64,000 bases of DNA from Melioribacter sp. (GCA_020723965.1 DYHW01000001.1:172587-236586), one strand, 5' to 3'. Shown: positions 44,620 to 54,397, numbered from the stretch's first letter. A program made the numbers and translations. Notes: generated by a model not told the origin, from the letters alone.

Positions 44620-46458
44620 ATGTTCGAGAGAGAAATAAAATTCATTTACGATTTCAATCTGAATAAGGTGAACAAGCTTGGTACTTATTTTACTTTCGAG
44701 CAGCTAAGCGATGCCGATCTTCATCCTGCTATTCTTCAATATATCTCTGCCGAAATTGATTATCTGATATTTGAAGACCGGCAGAAACTTCTTACAAATT
44801 CTGTATTTGATTATTCCGGCGAAAAAGTTACTTACTTCTTCGACCAGATTACAGAAGAACTAAAGAGGGCTAAAAGATTATCGATTGAATACGTAGCCAA
44901 ACTGATATTGCACGCAACATCGTTTACTATAAATTATCTTGTCAGACCAAAATGGACTCTAACAAAGTTTATATTTGACGAAACAGATCACAAAACGTCA
45001 AGCGAGATAAAACAAATACTGAATTATGGTTACTATTATAAATACACTAAGAAAGTCATTATCGGCTATATTAACAAAAAGAAAATTCTTTCATTAAATG
45101 TGGATGAATTTGAAGAACTCTTAACTAAAACAGATAAACTTGGTATTGAAACGGATCTTCTTGGTATTATTTCTAATGCGCTAACTTCAATGGCGGATTT
45201 TTTTAATATCGGACAAATTCAGAAAACAAAAATACCACTGCCTGCCGTGCAGCTATTCTTAGAAGAAAAGAATCTTACGCATCATCTTAGAAAGATAAAG
45301 ACAATATTTGGAAGCGATGAAAATTTCCGCTTCGGCGTAAATGATTATATAAAAGTTTTGAACAGTATTACAATAGAGAGACAGGAAGCAGAACCTGGCA
45401 ACAAAGAATTGACCTTATTCAAAGATGCAGAACCAATTGTTGAAGAAAAAGAATACCCTGATGAAACTGAGCCGGAAGAAATTCAAGAACAGACAGCCGT
45501 ACCAATTGTTAAGGAAGAAATAAAGCAGACCGAATTGAGCCAAGATGAATTGATTGAAAGAGAATCCATTTCAGAAAAATTAGCGATGGAAGAAACAGAT
45601 CAAGCCCAAACTGTTGAAGCACAATCTGCCCAAGAAGATTTTTTAATTGAAAAGACCGAAGACGAATTTCAAGAAGAAGGGGAATTAAAAGAGGAAACGA
45701 TTGATACAAACAGCGGTCAGATTATTAGAAATCCTACAAAGCTGCGCATTAAAGTTGGAGAAGATAATCGTATAGAACCGGTTTATGAAGAAAAAGAAAG
45801 TAAAACTTTTGATGAAAAAGAGCTTTTAACACAAGAGGAGAATGAAGAGAAAAGTATGCTCGAAGAAATATTTTCTTCAAATGAAATTACAAGCGGCAAT
45901 GATGCAGAGAAAAAAGATATTGAAAATGCCGATAGTGCAATTCCTCTTAGCACAGAAAACAAAATAGAAGAGAAAAGCGCTCCCTCCTTTGAAAATATTT
46001 TAAAAGTAGAAAAAAATATAGATCAAAATTTTGTTGTAGATGAAGAAGACTTAATAATCAACCAAATAAAAATTGATGAAGAAACAGACGTTTACGAAGT
46101 TGACAAACTCACAGAAAAAAATATTGACGGAGACGAATTTATTTTGGATGTAAACATGAAGAGCGAATTTGATGATAAGTTCGATGTGGGTGAGAAAAAA
46201 ATGATGAATGAAAATAAACCGTCATTAGACCTTGAAGAAATTCTTGAACACAAAGAAATTACAAAAATTATTGAAGTTGTTTTTGATTATGATATTGAAG
46301 ATTTTGCCGGCACTCTTGATGAAATTTCGGATTGCCACAGCGTTGAGGAAGCTAATCGTATTATAGACCAAACCTTGACCAATCGTCACATCCATAGCAG
46401 TTCAAAAGAAGCCGAAGCTTTTAGAACAATTATTACAGAATATTTTAACCGGGCATAA
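44620..46458 (+). CDS. Uncharacterised acidic protein upstream of obg
   Basis: A protein of about 612 residues; the ATG at 44620 after AAAAGGATT is preferred to an upstream start at 44590. Three parts are visible: a folded N-terminus of about 260 residues (FEREIKFIYDFNLNKVNKLG, LRKIKTIFGSDENFRFGVND), a long Glu/Asp-rich low-complexity middle (about residues 270-530, many EE, DE and KE pairs) and a conserved-looking C-terminus (LDLEEILEHKEITKIIEVVF…CHSVEEANRIIDQTLTNRHI). It has no signal peptide. It ends 5 bases before obg, so cotranscription is likely. I do not recognise a family. Confidence 0.75.
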   Translation: MFEREIKFIYDFNLNKVNKLGTYFTFEQLSDADLHPAILQYISAEIDYLIFEDRQKLLTNSVFDYSGEKVTYFFDQITEELKRAKRLSIEYVAKLILHATSFTINYLVRPKWTLTKFIFDETDHKTSSEIKQILNYGYYYKYTKKVIIGYINKKKILSLNVDEFEELLTKTDKLGIETDLLGIISNALTSMADFFNIGQIQKTKIPLPAVQLFLEEKNLTHHLRKIKTIFGSDENFRFGVNDYIKVLNSITIERQEAEPGNKELTLFKDAEPIVEEKEYPDETEPEEIQEQTAVPIVKEEIKQTELSQDELIERESISEKLAMEETDQAQTVEAQSAQEDFLIEKTEDEFQEEGELKEETIDTNSGQIIRNPTKLRIKVGEDNRIEPVYEEKESKTFDEKELLTQEENEEKSMLEEIFSSNEITSGNDAEKKDIENADSAIPLSTENKIEEKSAPSFENILKVEKNIDQNFVVDEEDLIINQIKIDEETDVYEVDKLTEKNIDGDEFILDVNMKSEFDDKFDVGEKKMMNENKPSLDLEEILEHKEITKIIEVVFDYDIEDFAGTLDEISDCHSVEEANRIIDQTLTNRHIHSSSKEAEAFRTIITEYFNRA

Positions 46459-46463
46459 AAATT

Positions 46464-47450
46464 ATGTTTATTGATTATGCAAAAATTTATATCAAAGCCG
46501 GTAACGGGGGTAATGGAGCTGTTGCGTTCCGGAGAGAAAAATATGTTCCTAAAGGAGGTCCTGCTGGCGGTAACGGCGGTAACGGCGGCAATATTGTTTT
46601 TGTAGCTGATGGGAATTTATCTACCCTATTAGATCTGCATTACAAACGAAAATATATAGCGGAAGACGGCGAGCCGGGCGGATCATCCTTAAAAGATGGC
46701 AGAACTGGAAAAAATATTATAATCAAAGTGCCGGTTGGTACAATTATTAAAGATGCGGATATATCTGAGATTTTAAGCGACCTTGAAACGGAAGGAAAAA
46801 AGTTTATTGCAGCAAAAGGCGGCAGGGGAGGAAAAGGAAACAGTAACTTTGCTACTTCAACAAATCAAACACCGCGCTTTGCAGAACTTGGAAAGCCAGG
46901 CAGAGAAAGAAATATTATTCTTGAATTAAAGTTAATAGCAGATGTTGGTTTAGTCGGATTTCCAAACGCAGGCAAATCAACTCTTATTTCTGTTATAAGC
47001 GAAGCTAAACCCAAAATTGCTGATTATCCCTTTACAACACTCGAACCTAATCTCGGAATTGTTCGATACAAAGATTTTAAAAGTATAACAGTTGCAGATA
47101 TTCCAGGAATAATAGAAGGCGCACATCTTGGCAGAGGGCTTGGGTTAAAATTCCTTCGGCACATAGAGCGAACAAAAATTCTTTTGATCATGATCGATGC
47201 TGCATCTGAAAACTATGCTGAAGAATTTAAAACGCTTATTAACGAGCTACATTCCTACTCGAAAATTCTTAGCGGAAAGAAAAAGATACTCGGCTTCTCT
47301 AAAGCCGATCTTCTTGATAAAGCTGAATTAAAAAAAATTACGAAACAAAAAATACCTGGCTATAACGGGAAAATTATTCTTTTCTCTTCAGCTACAAAAT
47401 TTGGAATTGCAGATCTATTAGATGAGCTATGGGCACAGTTGAACGATTGA
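46464..47450 (+). CDS. obgE: Obg-family GTPase (ObgE/CgtA)
   Basis: A 328-residue GTPase of 50S ribosome assembly and stress control. The N-terminal Obg fold is Gly-rich (KAGNGGNGAVAFRREKYVP, GGPAGGNGGNGGN). The G domain has G1 GFPNAGKST near residue 165, G2 around TTLEPNLG, G3 DIPGIIEGAH and G4 FSKADLLD (Ser for the usual Asn of NKxD), with G5 SSATKFG. It lacks the variable C-terminal OCT domain, as in many Bacteroidota. It overlaps the next gene by 22 bases. Confidence 0.95.
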   Translation: MFIDYAKIYIKAGNGGNGAVAFRREKYVPKGGPAGGNGGNGGNIVFVADGNLSTLLDLHYKRKYIAEDGEPGGSSLKDGRTGKNIIIKVPVGTIIKDADISEILSDLETEGKKFIAAKGGRGGKGNSNFATSTNQTPRFAELGKPGRERNIILELKLIADVGLVGFPNAGKSTLISVISEAKPKIADYPFTTLEPNLGIVRYKDFKSITVADIPGIIEGAHLGRGLGLKFLRHIERTKILLIMIDAASENYAEEFKTLINELHSYSKILSGKKKILGFSKADLLDKAELKKITKQKIPGYNGKIILFSSATKFGIADLLDELWAQLND

Positions 47451-48442
47451 ACTTACGCAGTTACATTATACGATTGATCTTCTTTTTTCTGATAACTTGC
47501 ATATCAGCGTTAATAGGTCTGTGGGCCGGCGCTATCAACATAAGTTTAAGCGATTTACTTTCCGTACTTTTTACTAAAAATTCAGACTCCACATTAGCGC
47601 AAATTATTTTTGAGATACGGCTGCCTCGCGTTCTTTTTGCAATTGCAGTAGGCGGCGGATTATCGATTGCCGGCGCCGTCTTTCAGGCAGTTTTAATGAA
47701 TCCTCTTGCAGAGCCATACATACTCGGAATTTCGAGCGGCGGAACATTCGGCGCTGTTTTATCTTTTCTTTTAGGAATGTCATTCTTAGGAACTCAATTG
47801 TTTGCTTTTTCAGGAGCGCTTATTGTTATGTTCCTTGTATTCCTTCTTGGAAAAAGATTTGGAGAACTTGAACCGAATCAACTTCTTTTAACCGGCGTAA
47901 TGATTGGTGCATTTTTTTCCGCAGGGATTTTATTGATGATAACACTTCTTAATGATTCTTTTCGAACAGCTCTCTTTTGGCTGATTGGAAATTTGAGTCT
48001 TGCTGAAAAAGAAAATCTAAAATTTGTTTTACCAGTAACTTTTATTGTAAGCGCTATCCTGATTATCAATTCGAATAAATATAATTTGCTTAGTATGGGA
48101 AACGATACGGCAAAGCAGCTTGGAGTTGATACTGTTGTTTTGAAAAACGTTACTTACTTATTAACAAGTTTAATGATAGGCGCTGTTGTTTCGGTTGCAG
48201 GTATTATTGGTTTTGTCGGGCTGCTAATTCCGCATCTTTGCAGAATGATTTTTGGAATGGATAATCGAATAGTCTTGCCTGCTTCTTTTTTTATTGGAGC
48301 CGCTTACCTTACATTTGCAGACACAATAGCCCGAACTATTGTTTCTCCATCAGAATTGCCGGTCGGCGCTATCACTGCTTTAATTGGCGCTCCTTTTTTC
48401 ATCTATCTTTTGAAAAGAAGGTTTAATTTTTCAGTCAAATAA
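47429..48442 (+). CDS. FecCD/BtuC-type ABC transporter permease
   Basis: A 337-residue membrane protein with about ten helices and the family signatures IRLPRVLFAIAVGGGLSIAG, AVFQAVLMNPLAEPYILGIS, SGGTFGAVLSF, GIIGFVGLLIPHLCRMIFG and ELPVGAITALIGAPFFIYLL. It moves cobalamin or iron chelates across the inner membrane with an ATPase and a binding protein. Neither partner is encoded next to it: 240 bases of repeat-like DNA and a convergent gene follow. Its start lies inside obg. Cobalamin is a candidate substrate because btuB is in the window, but that is inference. Confidence 0.9.
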   Translation: MGTVERLNLRSYIIRLIFFFLITCISALIGLWAGAINISLSDLLSVLFTKNSDSTLAQIIFEIRLPRVLFAIAVGGGLSIAGAVFQAVLMNPLAEPYILGISSGGTFGAVLSFLLGMSFLGTQLFAFSGALIVMFLVFLLGKRFGELEPNQLLLTGVMIGAFFSAGILLMITLLNDSFRTALFWLIGNLSLAEKENLKFVLPVTFIVSAILIINSNKYNLLSMGNDTAKQLGVDTVVLKNVTYLLTSLMIGAVVSVAGIIGFVGLLIPHLCRMIFGMDNRIVLPASFFIGAAYLTFADTIARTIVSPSELPVGAITALIGAPFFIYLLKRRFNFSVK

Positions 48443-48685
48443 GTATTTTTATCTCTGCTAAAATGAAATTTAAATGCATAGCGCGGCAAGCCGAAATGGT
48501 TATGTTTAATGGTTGATGTGCCGAGGGCATCCCTTCGGGAGGAAATGGGAAAAATCATTCTAAAAATATCTTGACTTAAAAAATCACGAAGTGATGCCTT
48601 TGGCACAAAAATATTTCTGTCAATAATATACATGATCATTATTCCTATATTCAATACTGAATATGCTTTTGGGTAACTTGATAAA
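48443..48685. other. Gene-free repeat-like sequence between convergent genes
   Basis: It contains the small hairpins GCCGAGGGCATCCCTTCGG (48519-48540, of the CCCTTCGGG type seen at 4004) and ATCACGAAGTGAT (about 48582-48594). No remnant of an ABC ATPase is readable in any frame that I checked. Confidence 0.5.
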
Positions 48686-51600
48686 TCACAAATTCGTATC
48701 ATCTATTCTACAAATTGTTCTGAACTGGCAGAATCTGCAGACCTTGTTTTCTCTCTCTTCAAGTTTAGAGAGATGAAATTTTCCTTGAGAGATCGATTCG
48801 ATATAATTTTTAATGTGTACAATAGTTCTTTGCAACAACTGTTCAACGTTTTGAAGCTCTTCATCTTTTTTTCTACCGAGAGAAATTTTGTCCTTTCCAA
48901 AATCATCAATCGCATATTTCAAAGAATAAATGAACATCTCATTGGGCGAATATTTTCGGTTGAATTTTTTAGAAAGTAATTCTGCCGCCGCATACAGATA
49001 AACAGGCAGCTGCAGAGAAATGCCGTTTTTGAGATCATCAAAAGAAGGTTTGTTACCGCTAAGTTTGTAATCAACAATATTGAATTGTGCGGCAGTTTCA
49101 TTCACTTCAATCCTATCTATAATACCTCGAAGTTTAATCCCGTCGATGGCAATATGTCCGGGGCTGCTTAATATTTTATCCGATTCTTCCCCTTTAAGCG
49201 AACCAAAACTTACTTCAAAGTATTTCGGGATAAACTCCTTATCACCGTTTCTTTCTGTCTCTAAAAATTTGTAAAGAACCGATTCTGATTTATTGCCGGT
49301 TAGTCCTAATATTTTTTCTTTCTCGTAAAAAGTTAAGGGGGATTTGAACGCTGTATTTTGCAACTGCTTTTCAGCAATTTCAAAAATTAATTCCACGGCT
49401 ATTCGGAAAGTTTTTTCATCACAATCTACAAGAGTAATATTTCGATCATGAAGAGTGGAATAAAAATCATAAAGGATTGTGTGAAGCAATCTTCCCATTT
49501 CAATCGCTTCTATGTCTTCCGTTGGTTCTTCGATCGTTTCAATTCCTAAAATGCGCTCTACAAAAAATTTGAACGGACACTTTGCATAAGTTTCGAGCTG
49601 TGAAATTGAATAGCTTCTCGATGAATATAATTTAAGCTGTTCGGTTATATCTGGAATTACCCGCGCATCGCAATCATCAATATCTATCGCAAGAAGATCG
49701 CCATTGTGAACGGAGATCGCAAAGGGATCATCGTTTCTATTTTTTTCTGCCATCAGCGTTTTTTTTATCTTTTCGAAATCGAAATCTTCTATGGCTTCAA
49801 CTGTTTCGTTCTGCAAAAACTTTGTGCCAGTATAAATTTGGAGTTCTTCTTTGGAAAAGATTGTGTTTTCAAAATCGCTTTCACTTTTTTTTGTGAGAGC
49901 AAAGAATTCTTCAAAATCTTTGAGAAAAGTAGAAACAACAGTTTCTTTTTTTTCATCATTTGTCGGATAAGTTAAATACAATCTCTTTTTCCAGGCAGAG
50001 ATAGATTTATAAAATAGAAACCGTTCTTCGGTTTGATGAATGAACGCTTGCTTTTTGAACGAGCCAGAAAAAAATATTTCTGGATAGAATCGGGTTGGTA
50101 AATTGCCGTCGTAAAGCCCGCCGATGAAAAGATAATCGAACCTTAGCCCGCGTATCTCTTCGGGCGTTGTAACAAGCACACCGAAATTAGATTTTTCCTT
50201 AACATTGAAGCGCGCCCAACTGCACGCAGTTCTTATCTGATCCATGAAAAATCCGATCGGAAATTTTTTCTCTGCGCCCTGCTCTTCTTCTAATAATTCA
50301 AACACTTCCGTTACAGTCTCGATAAATTCAGTAAATGCCCTAACATTTTGCTCTTGCTCTTTTGGTCCGCTCAGCAGCTTAAAAGGTAATTTTGATTTTG
50401 TTATAAACTCTTTCAAACGCGCTAAAAATTGTGATATAGTCAACTTCTCATCAAACGGCTTTAGAATATCTATAATGAGGGAAAGATCATCATAAGCTTT
50501 AATATAATTTTCTTTTCTGTTCGCCGTTGTTTCATCATCTTGGCTGTGCAAAATATTCAACAGAGCATCGTTCAATGAGTTTAACCAGGTCTCTTTACCA
50601 GAGACAATTTTTAGTTCCGATGCAACTTTATAAAGATTTGATGTATCGATGCCGGATGTATCTATAAATCCGCTGTTAAGCGCTCTGAAAAGATTTTTGA
50701 AATAAAAATCGTTCTCTATAATTTCTAAATAATTAACAACTGCCGTAACAGAATTCGAATTCTGAAGCGGTGTTCTGTCAGTTAGATTAAAAGGTATTCC
50801 GTTCTTCTCAAAAACATCTTTGACAATAGAAGAATAATCTTGTATCAAGTTGAAGACGACGCATATTTTATCCGGTTCTGTTTCCGATTGCGAAAGAATA
50901 GTTTTGATCTCTTTGGCAATCAATTCCACTTCGTTCTCTTTGTTATGCGCTTCAATTTTGAAGATGCGACCGGAGTAACTCTTGATCTGCCTATTCCGTT
51001 TCGATATAAATAGATTATTGCGAACAATCCGCACGAAATTCGAAAGCTCAGACGGAGATATTTCTTTAACTTCAGTAAATCCGGATGCAGTTAAATTGTT
51101 ATAGCTTTTATCCAGGTGTGAAAAAATAAAAATATTACGGGCGTTGTAATCTAAATTGATAAACATCTGCGCGTTAGAAAAGTCTGAAATCAAATTCAAA
51201 ATTTTTGTTTCCGGCTTGGTGAATTCACTAAACCCGTTTACAAGTATAAGTTCCGTGTTGTTATAAAGTTTCCTAAAATTATTCGCAAAACTTTCCACCG
51301 GCAGGTTGTTCAGTTCCTCATAAATATCGCCAATATCAAATGCATTTAATTGCTTACACTTTAATTTATATTTGTCATATATATCAGCAATATCCATTGC
51401 TTTTCTTTTTTCGTTCAACTCAAGCTTCTCGGCTTCGAGTCGTAAAAGGCCCGGAGTAATTCCCTGACGCTTATATTCGGTTATAACATTCTTAATTTTA
51501 TCGAGCGTGCCAAAAGGGATCTCATCCCGATAAAGAGATAGATAACAGAATTTGGTCTGAGCGACAATCTGCTTGATAAAAACCGAAGCTGCCGCTTCGC

Positions 51601-51841
51601 TTAATGAATGGAACGGCTTGGATTCTTTAAGAAGTTTCGTTGAGATAGTACCAAGAGTTTCAATTTTCAGCAGCGCAGCAGATTGATTTTTCGATAACGA
51701 AATAATTTCTTTTTTCAGATTACGCGCTTTGCGGTTTGTGGGAACGATAAACAACACATCGCTGCTCTTATTCAATTCTATTTTTTGATCGACGAGCAGA
51801 TCCAAATCGACAGATTTTATTTTTTCTTTAGAAAGGATCAT
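48686..51841 (-). CDS. AddB/RecB-family PD-(D/E)XK exonuclease
   Basis: A 1051-residue protein of the AddB/RexB-like family. The N-terminus (VLFIVPTNRKARNLKKEI) corresponds to the helicase-like part but has no Walker A GxxGxGKT, so ATP use is doubtful. Helicase-like segments continue (PEEIRGLRFDYLFIGGLYDG). The nuclease domain begins with the cluster cysteine in YAKCPFKFFVERILGIE (near residue 755), has LRGIIDRIEVN and FNIVDYKLSG (catalytic Asp, Asp and Lys near 905-926), and ends with the Fe-S cysteines KVCRFCQFRTICRI. It processes double-strand breaks with an AddA partner not present here. Its start overlaps the CYTH gene (ATGA). Confidence 0.88.
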   Translation of the reverse strand: MILSKEKIKSVDLDLLVDQKIELNKSSDVLFIVPTNRKARNLKKEIISLSKNQSAALLKIETLGTISTKLLKESKPFHSLSEAAASVFIKQIVAQTKFCYLSLYRDEIPFGTLDKIKNVITEYKRQGITPGLLRLEAEKLELNEKRKAMDIADIYDKYKLKCKQLNAFDIGDIYEELNNLPVESFANNFRKLYNNTELILVNGFSEFTKPETKILNLISDFSNAQMFINLDYNARNIFIFSHLDKSYNNLTASGFTEVKEISPSELSNFVRIVRNNLFISKRNRQIKSYSGRIFKIEAHNKENEVELIAKEIKTILSQSETEPDKICVVFNLIQDYSSIVKDVFEKNGIPFNLTDRTPLQNSNSVTAVVNYLEIIENDFYFKNLFRALNSGFIDTSGIDTSNLYKVASELKIVSGKETWLNSLNDALLNILHSQDDETTANRKENYIKAYDDLSLIIDILKPFDEKLTISQFLARLKEFITKSKLPFKLLSGPKEQEQNVRAFTEFIETVTEVFELLEEEQGAEKKFPIGFFMDQIRTACSWARFNVKEKSNFGVLVTTPEEIRGLRFDYLFIGGLYDGNLPTRFYPEIFFSGSFKKQAFIHQTEERFLFYKSISAWKKRLYLTYPTNDEKKETVVSTFLKDFEEFFALTKKSESDFENTIFSKEELQIYTGTKFLQNETVEAIEDFDFEKIKKTLMAEKNRNDDPFAISVHNGDLLAIDIDDCDARVIPDITEQLKLYSSRSYSISQLETYAKCPFKFFVERILGIETIEEPTEDIEAIEMGRLLHTILYDFYSTLHDRNITLVDCDEKTFRIAVELIFEIAEKQLQNTAFKSPLTFYEKEKILGLTGNKSESVLYKFLETERNGDKEFIPKYFEVSFGSLKGEESDKILSSPGHIAIDGIKLRGIIDRIEVNETAAQFNIVDYKLSGNKPSFDDLKNGISLQLPVYLYAAAELLSKKFNRKYSPNEMFIYSLKYAIDDFGKDKISLGRKKDEELQNVEQLLQRTIVHIKNYIESISQGKFHLSKLEERENKVCRFCQFRTICRIDDTNL

Positions 51842-52335
51842 CTCTTCTTCATCAAATTTTTGTAGGAAGCTTTAATTTCTTTCGTTCTGTCCAATTCTAG
51901 AATTTCAATCATCTCTTCAAATCTAATAGAAGCATCTTTGCGGTCTTTCATGAGTAAAGTTTCCAGCTCAAGAAATTTTCCTAAACCCAGAACATCATCA
52001 AGATGAATGCGCGTATTTTTAAACAAGTACAATTTCCTTTTCTTCTCTACAACAATTTCAACGTTAAGAATATCACGCAAATATTTTTCCGGGTTCTCTC
52101 CCTCGAGCCGCAACAATTCAAAATTACTCCAACGTTTTCCCTTTTCATTCCGCAAGTATTTAATCAAAGTAGTTGTTCCCTTTTCAACACGCAGTTTTAA
52201 GAATCCTTTCTTCACTTTGAAATAAACATCTTTCTGTTTTAGAGCGCCCTTATATTCTGCGCCGCTCTTTTTTAGTACAGAAATAAATTTTGCATGCGAA
52301 TCAACTTTTGTTTTGAATTCCAAGTTGAACGGCAT
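51838..52335 (-). CDS. CYTH-domain protein (class IV adenylate cyclase / thiamine-triphosphatase-like)
   Basis: A 165-residue single-domain CYTH protein: N-terminal NLEFKTKV (the ExExK-type beta-strand, here with reduced acidity), QKDVYFKVKKGFLKLRVEKG, TTLIKYLRNE, KRRKLYLF-like VEKKRKLYLFKNTRIHLDDV and GLGKFLELETLL. These tunnel-fold enzymes bind triphosphates with divalent metals; actual activities range from adenylate cyclase to inorganic triphosphatase, so the substrate is open. Overlaps addB by 4 bases. Confidence 0.88.
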   Translation of the reverse strand: MPFNLEFKTKVDSHAKFISVLKKSGAEYKGALKQKDVYFKVKKGFLKLRVEKGTTTLIKYLRNEKGKRWSNFELLRLEGENPEKYLRDILNVEIVVEKKRKLYLFKNTRIHLDDVLGLGKFLELETLLMKDRKDASIRFEEMIEILELDRTKEIKASYKNLMKKR

Positions 52336-52469
52336 AATAGAACCTAAAATTGTTTTCAGTTGTTAAAATTTACGAACTATTTTCTTTTGGTAAAATTATT
52401 ATCAGGCTCGTTTATTTTTGACATAGAATTCATATCTTTAATAAGAAGGTTAGCAAAAGGAATAATAAG

Positions 52470-53111
52470 ATGAAAGCGTTACTAATTTTGGCTTTAATAA
52501 TTCCGTTTGGGTTTACATCTGCTCAGAAGATAGGAGAATTAGCGCCTGAAAAACAGCCGGAAATTTTCCCCAACAACGGCTGGGGCGTAGATGTAATGTT
52601 TGGTGAAGGGGGCTTTGGGCTTGGTACATTTTATCGCAGAAGTTTTTCTCAGAACATAACCGGCTTTATAGATTTTTCAATTTCGGAAACAAAAGATGAA
52701 AAAGAATTTGAATACGTAGATTACTTTGGAAATGTGTTCACGCCATTTAAGGAAAACCGCGCCTTTCTATTGCCGGTAAACATTGGAATACAGTATCGGT
52801 TATTTACAGAAGGGCTCACAGAAAATCTTCGTCCTTATGTTTCCATTGGAACGGGACCAACCTTAGTTATTACAACTCCATACGATGAAGAATTTTTCAG
52901 TTCATTTGGAAGAGCGCGCGCACATTATGCAGCCGGCGGTTATGTTGGGTTTGGAGCTAATTTCGGCACGAGTAAATCAAATTTGATTGGACTGAATGTT
53001 AGATATTATTACACTCATGTTTTTGGCGATGGAATTGAAAATATCATAAATCAATTCCGAAAGAACTTCGGGCATTTCTATCTAACGTTATACCTTGGCG
53101 TAATGTATTGA
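52470..53111 (+). CDS. Small outer-membrane beta-barrel protein
   Basis: A 213-residue exported protein: signal peptide MKALLILALIIPFGFTSAQ, then alternating hydrophobic strands (GWGVDVMFGEGGFGLGTFYR, RPYVSIGTGPTLVIT, YAAGGYVGFGANFG) ending in FYLTLYLGVMY, like OmpW/porin-fold family proteins. AAAGGAATAATAAG precedes the ATG. Function unknown. Confidence 0.8.
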   Translation: MKALLILALIIPFGFTSAQKIGELAPEKQPEIFPNNGWGVDVMFGEGGFGLGTFYRRSFSQNITGFIDFSISETKDEKEFEYVDYFGNVFTPFKENRAFLLPVNIGIQYRLFTEGLTENLRPYVSIGTGPTLVITTPYDEEFFSSFGRARAHYAAGGYVGFGANFGTSKSNLIGLNVRYYYTHVFGDGIENIINQFRKNFGHFYLTLYLGVMY

Positions 53112-53857
53112 AACCCGGTTTGACAAACGAATCTGAATACTCTGCCTTCAAAGGATTTAGCGAAGAGCTGTTCAAATTTTTGCACGATCTAGAAAAGAAC
53201 AATTCTGTTAAATGGTTTCAAAAAAACTAAGACCGCTATCAAAAATTTTTAGCTGAACCCGCAAAAGCATTTGTAACTGAGCTTGCCCCATTTTTAAACC
53301 GCCTCAATCCGGCAATCCGCACTGAACCAAAATTTAATGAAACATTGATGCGGTTAAATAAAGATATGCGTTTTGTAAAAGGCGAACCGTATCGAAATTA
53401 TTTTCTCATCCACTTCGGCAGATTCAAATTAGACAGTGAATTTTTTCTCTACTTCGAGCCGGATGAATTTCAAATCGGAATGTTTCTTAACAACACGAAA
53501 GGAGAAAATCGCTACTTCAGACAAAACCTTTCTAAGTTTAAGAAAGAAATACTAAATCTATTTGAGAAAAATAATCTCAATAATAAATTCTCTTTTCACT
53601 ATTTCAAAAAGATGAAAACAATTAAAGCTGTTTCAAAGTTTGATGCAAAAAAACATTTCGAACTATTTGAAAAGCATGAAATGATTCTTTTGCAAAAAGT
53701 GAAAACACCCTCTTCAAAAGCGCTCTACTCAAGTGCAATCGTATTAGAAATGATCAAAATGATCTCTTCTCTCTATCCGCTTTACTGCTTTGCAATCTCG
53801 CCTCAGCCGATGAAAGAACTTCAGAAGTTTGAAGATAATTTTGGTGAGATGACGTGA
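53108..53857 (+). pseudogene. DUF2461 (TIGR02453) family gene with premature stop
   Basis: One frame from a TTG at 53108 (or 53120) reads FKGFSEELFKFLHDLEKNNS VKWFQKN, meets a TAA at 53228-53230 and continues in the same frame with DRYQKFLAEPAKAFVTELAP and the rest of a DUF2461 protein (RLNKDMRFVKGEPYRNYFLI, GMFLNNTKGENRYFRQNL) to 53857. Family members have N-x-DRY at this site, so a single C-to-T change (CAA or CGA to TAA) would explain it. A shortened protein could start at the ATG at 53345. Function of the family is unknown. Confidence 0.8.
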
Positions 53858-54397
53858 TTATTTTTTCCACTTAATTGTGCAGCCGATAGTAAAAGTCTCC
53901 GGCACAGAGATTTGTTTACCACTCAGCAGTTCATCAAGCGCATTGCGTAAATATTTTTGTTGTACATTCTTAGGTTCCTGCCAGTTGTCATCTATCTTTC
54001 CGTGAAAAACTAATTTTCTTTCTCTATCAAAAAGAAATATCTCCGGGGTGTGGGTTGCGCCGTAAGCTTTTGCAATTGATTGTGTTTCGTCGTGCAAGTA
54101 TGGAAAATTAAATCCTTTCTCTTTAGCCCGCTTTTTCATGTTGTCGAATGAATCTTCCGGATAGTTAATATCTTCATTAGAACTGATAGCAATAACCTGC
54201 GCATCTTTAGCATAGTCTTTCTGTATTTCTATTATTCTATCTTCATATGCTTGAACATAGGGACAGTGATTGCAACTGAATATTACGATCAATGCCTTTT
54301 TATCAGCAAATGATTTTAATGAATATGTTTTGCCGTCTGTTGCTAGTAACTGGAAATCGGACGTAGCCGATCCGATCTTCAAAGTGTCTGTTGCCAT
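53858..54397 (-). CDS. Thioredoxin-fold redoxin (AhpC/TSA-like)
   Basis: A 179-residue cytoplasmic protein with a thioredoxin fold of the thiol-peroxidase-like type: GSATSDFQLLATDGKTYSL, VIFSCNHCPYVQAYEDRI with a CxxC active site (CNHC), AISSNEDINYPEDSF, YGATHTPEIFLFDRERKLVF with the cis-Pro TP motif, and HGKIDDNWQEP. Members of this family are common in Bacteroidota; likely a thiol-disulfide reductase or peroxidase. The ATG has CGGAG upstream. Convergent with the DUF2461 gene, with stops adjacent. Confidence 0.9.
   Translation of the reverse strand: MATDTLKIGSATSDFQLLATDGKTYSLKSFADKKALIVIFSCNHCPYVQAYEDRIIEIQKDYAKDAQVIAISSNEDINYPEDSFDNMKKRAKEKGFNFPYLHDETQSIAKAYGATHTPEIFLFDRERKLVFHGKIDDNWQEPKNVQQKYLRNALDELLSGKQISVPETFTIGCTIKWKK

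Noticed and set aside
48403..48702. 99-codon minus-strand frame between the permease and addB
   Set aside because: Covers small hairpins and the permease 3' end; no family resemblance and no ribosome binding site.
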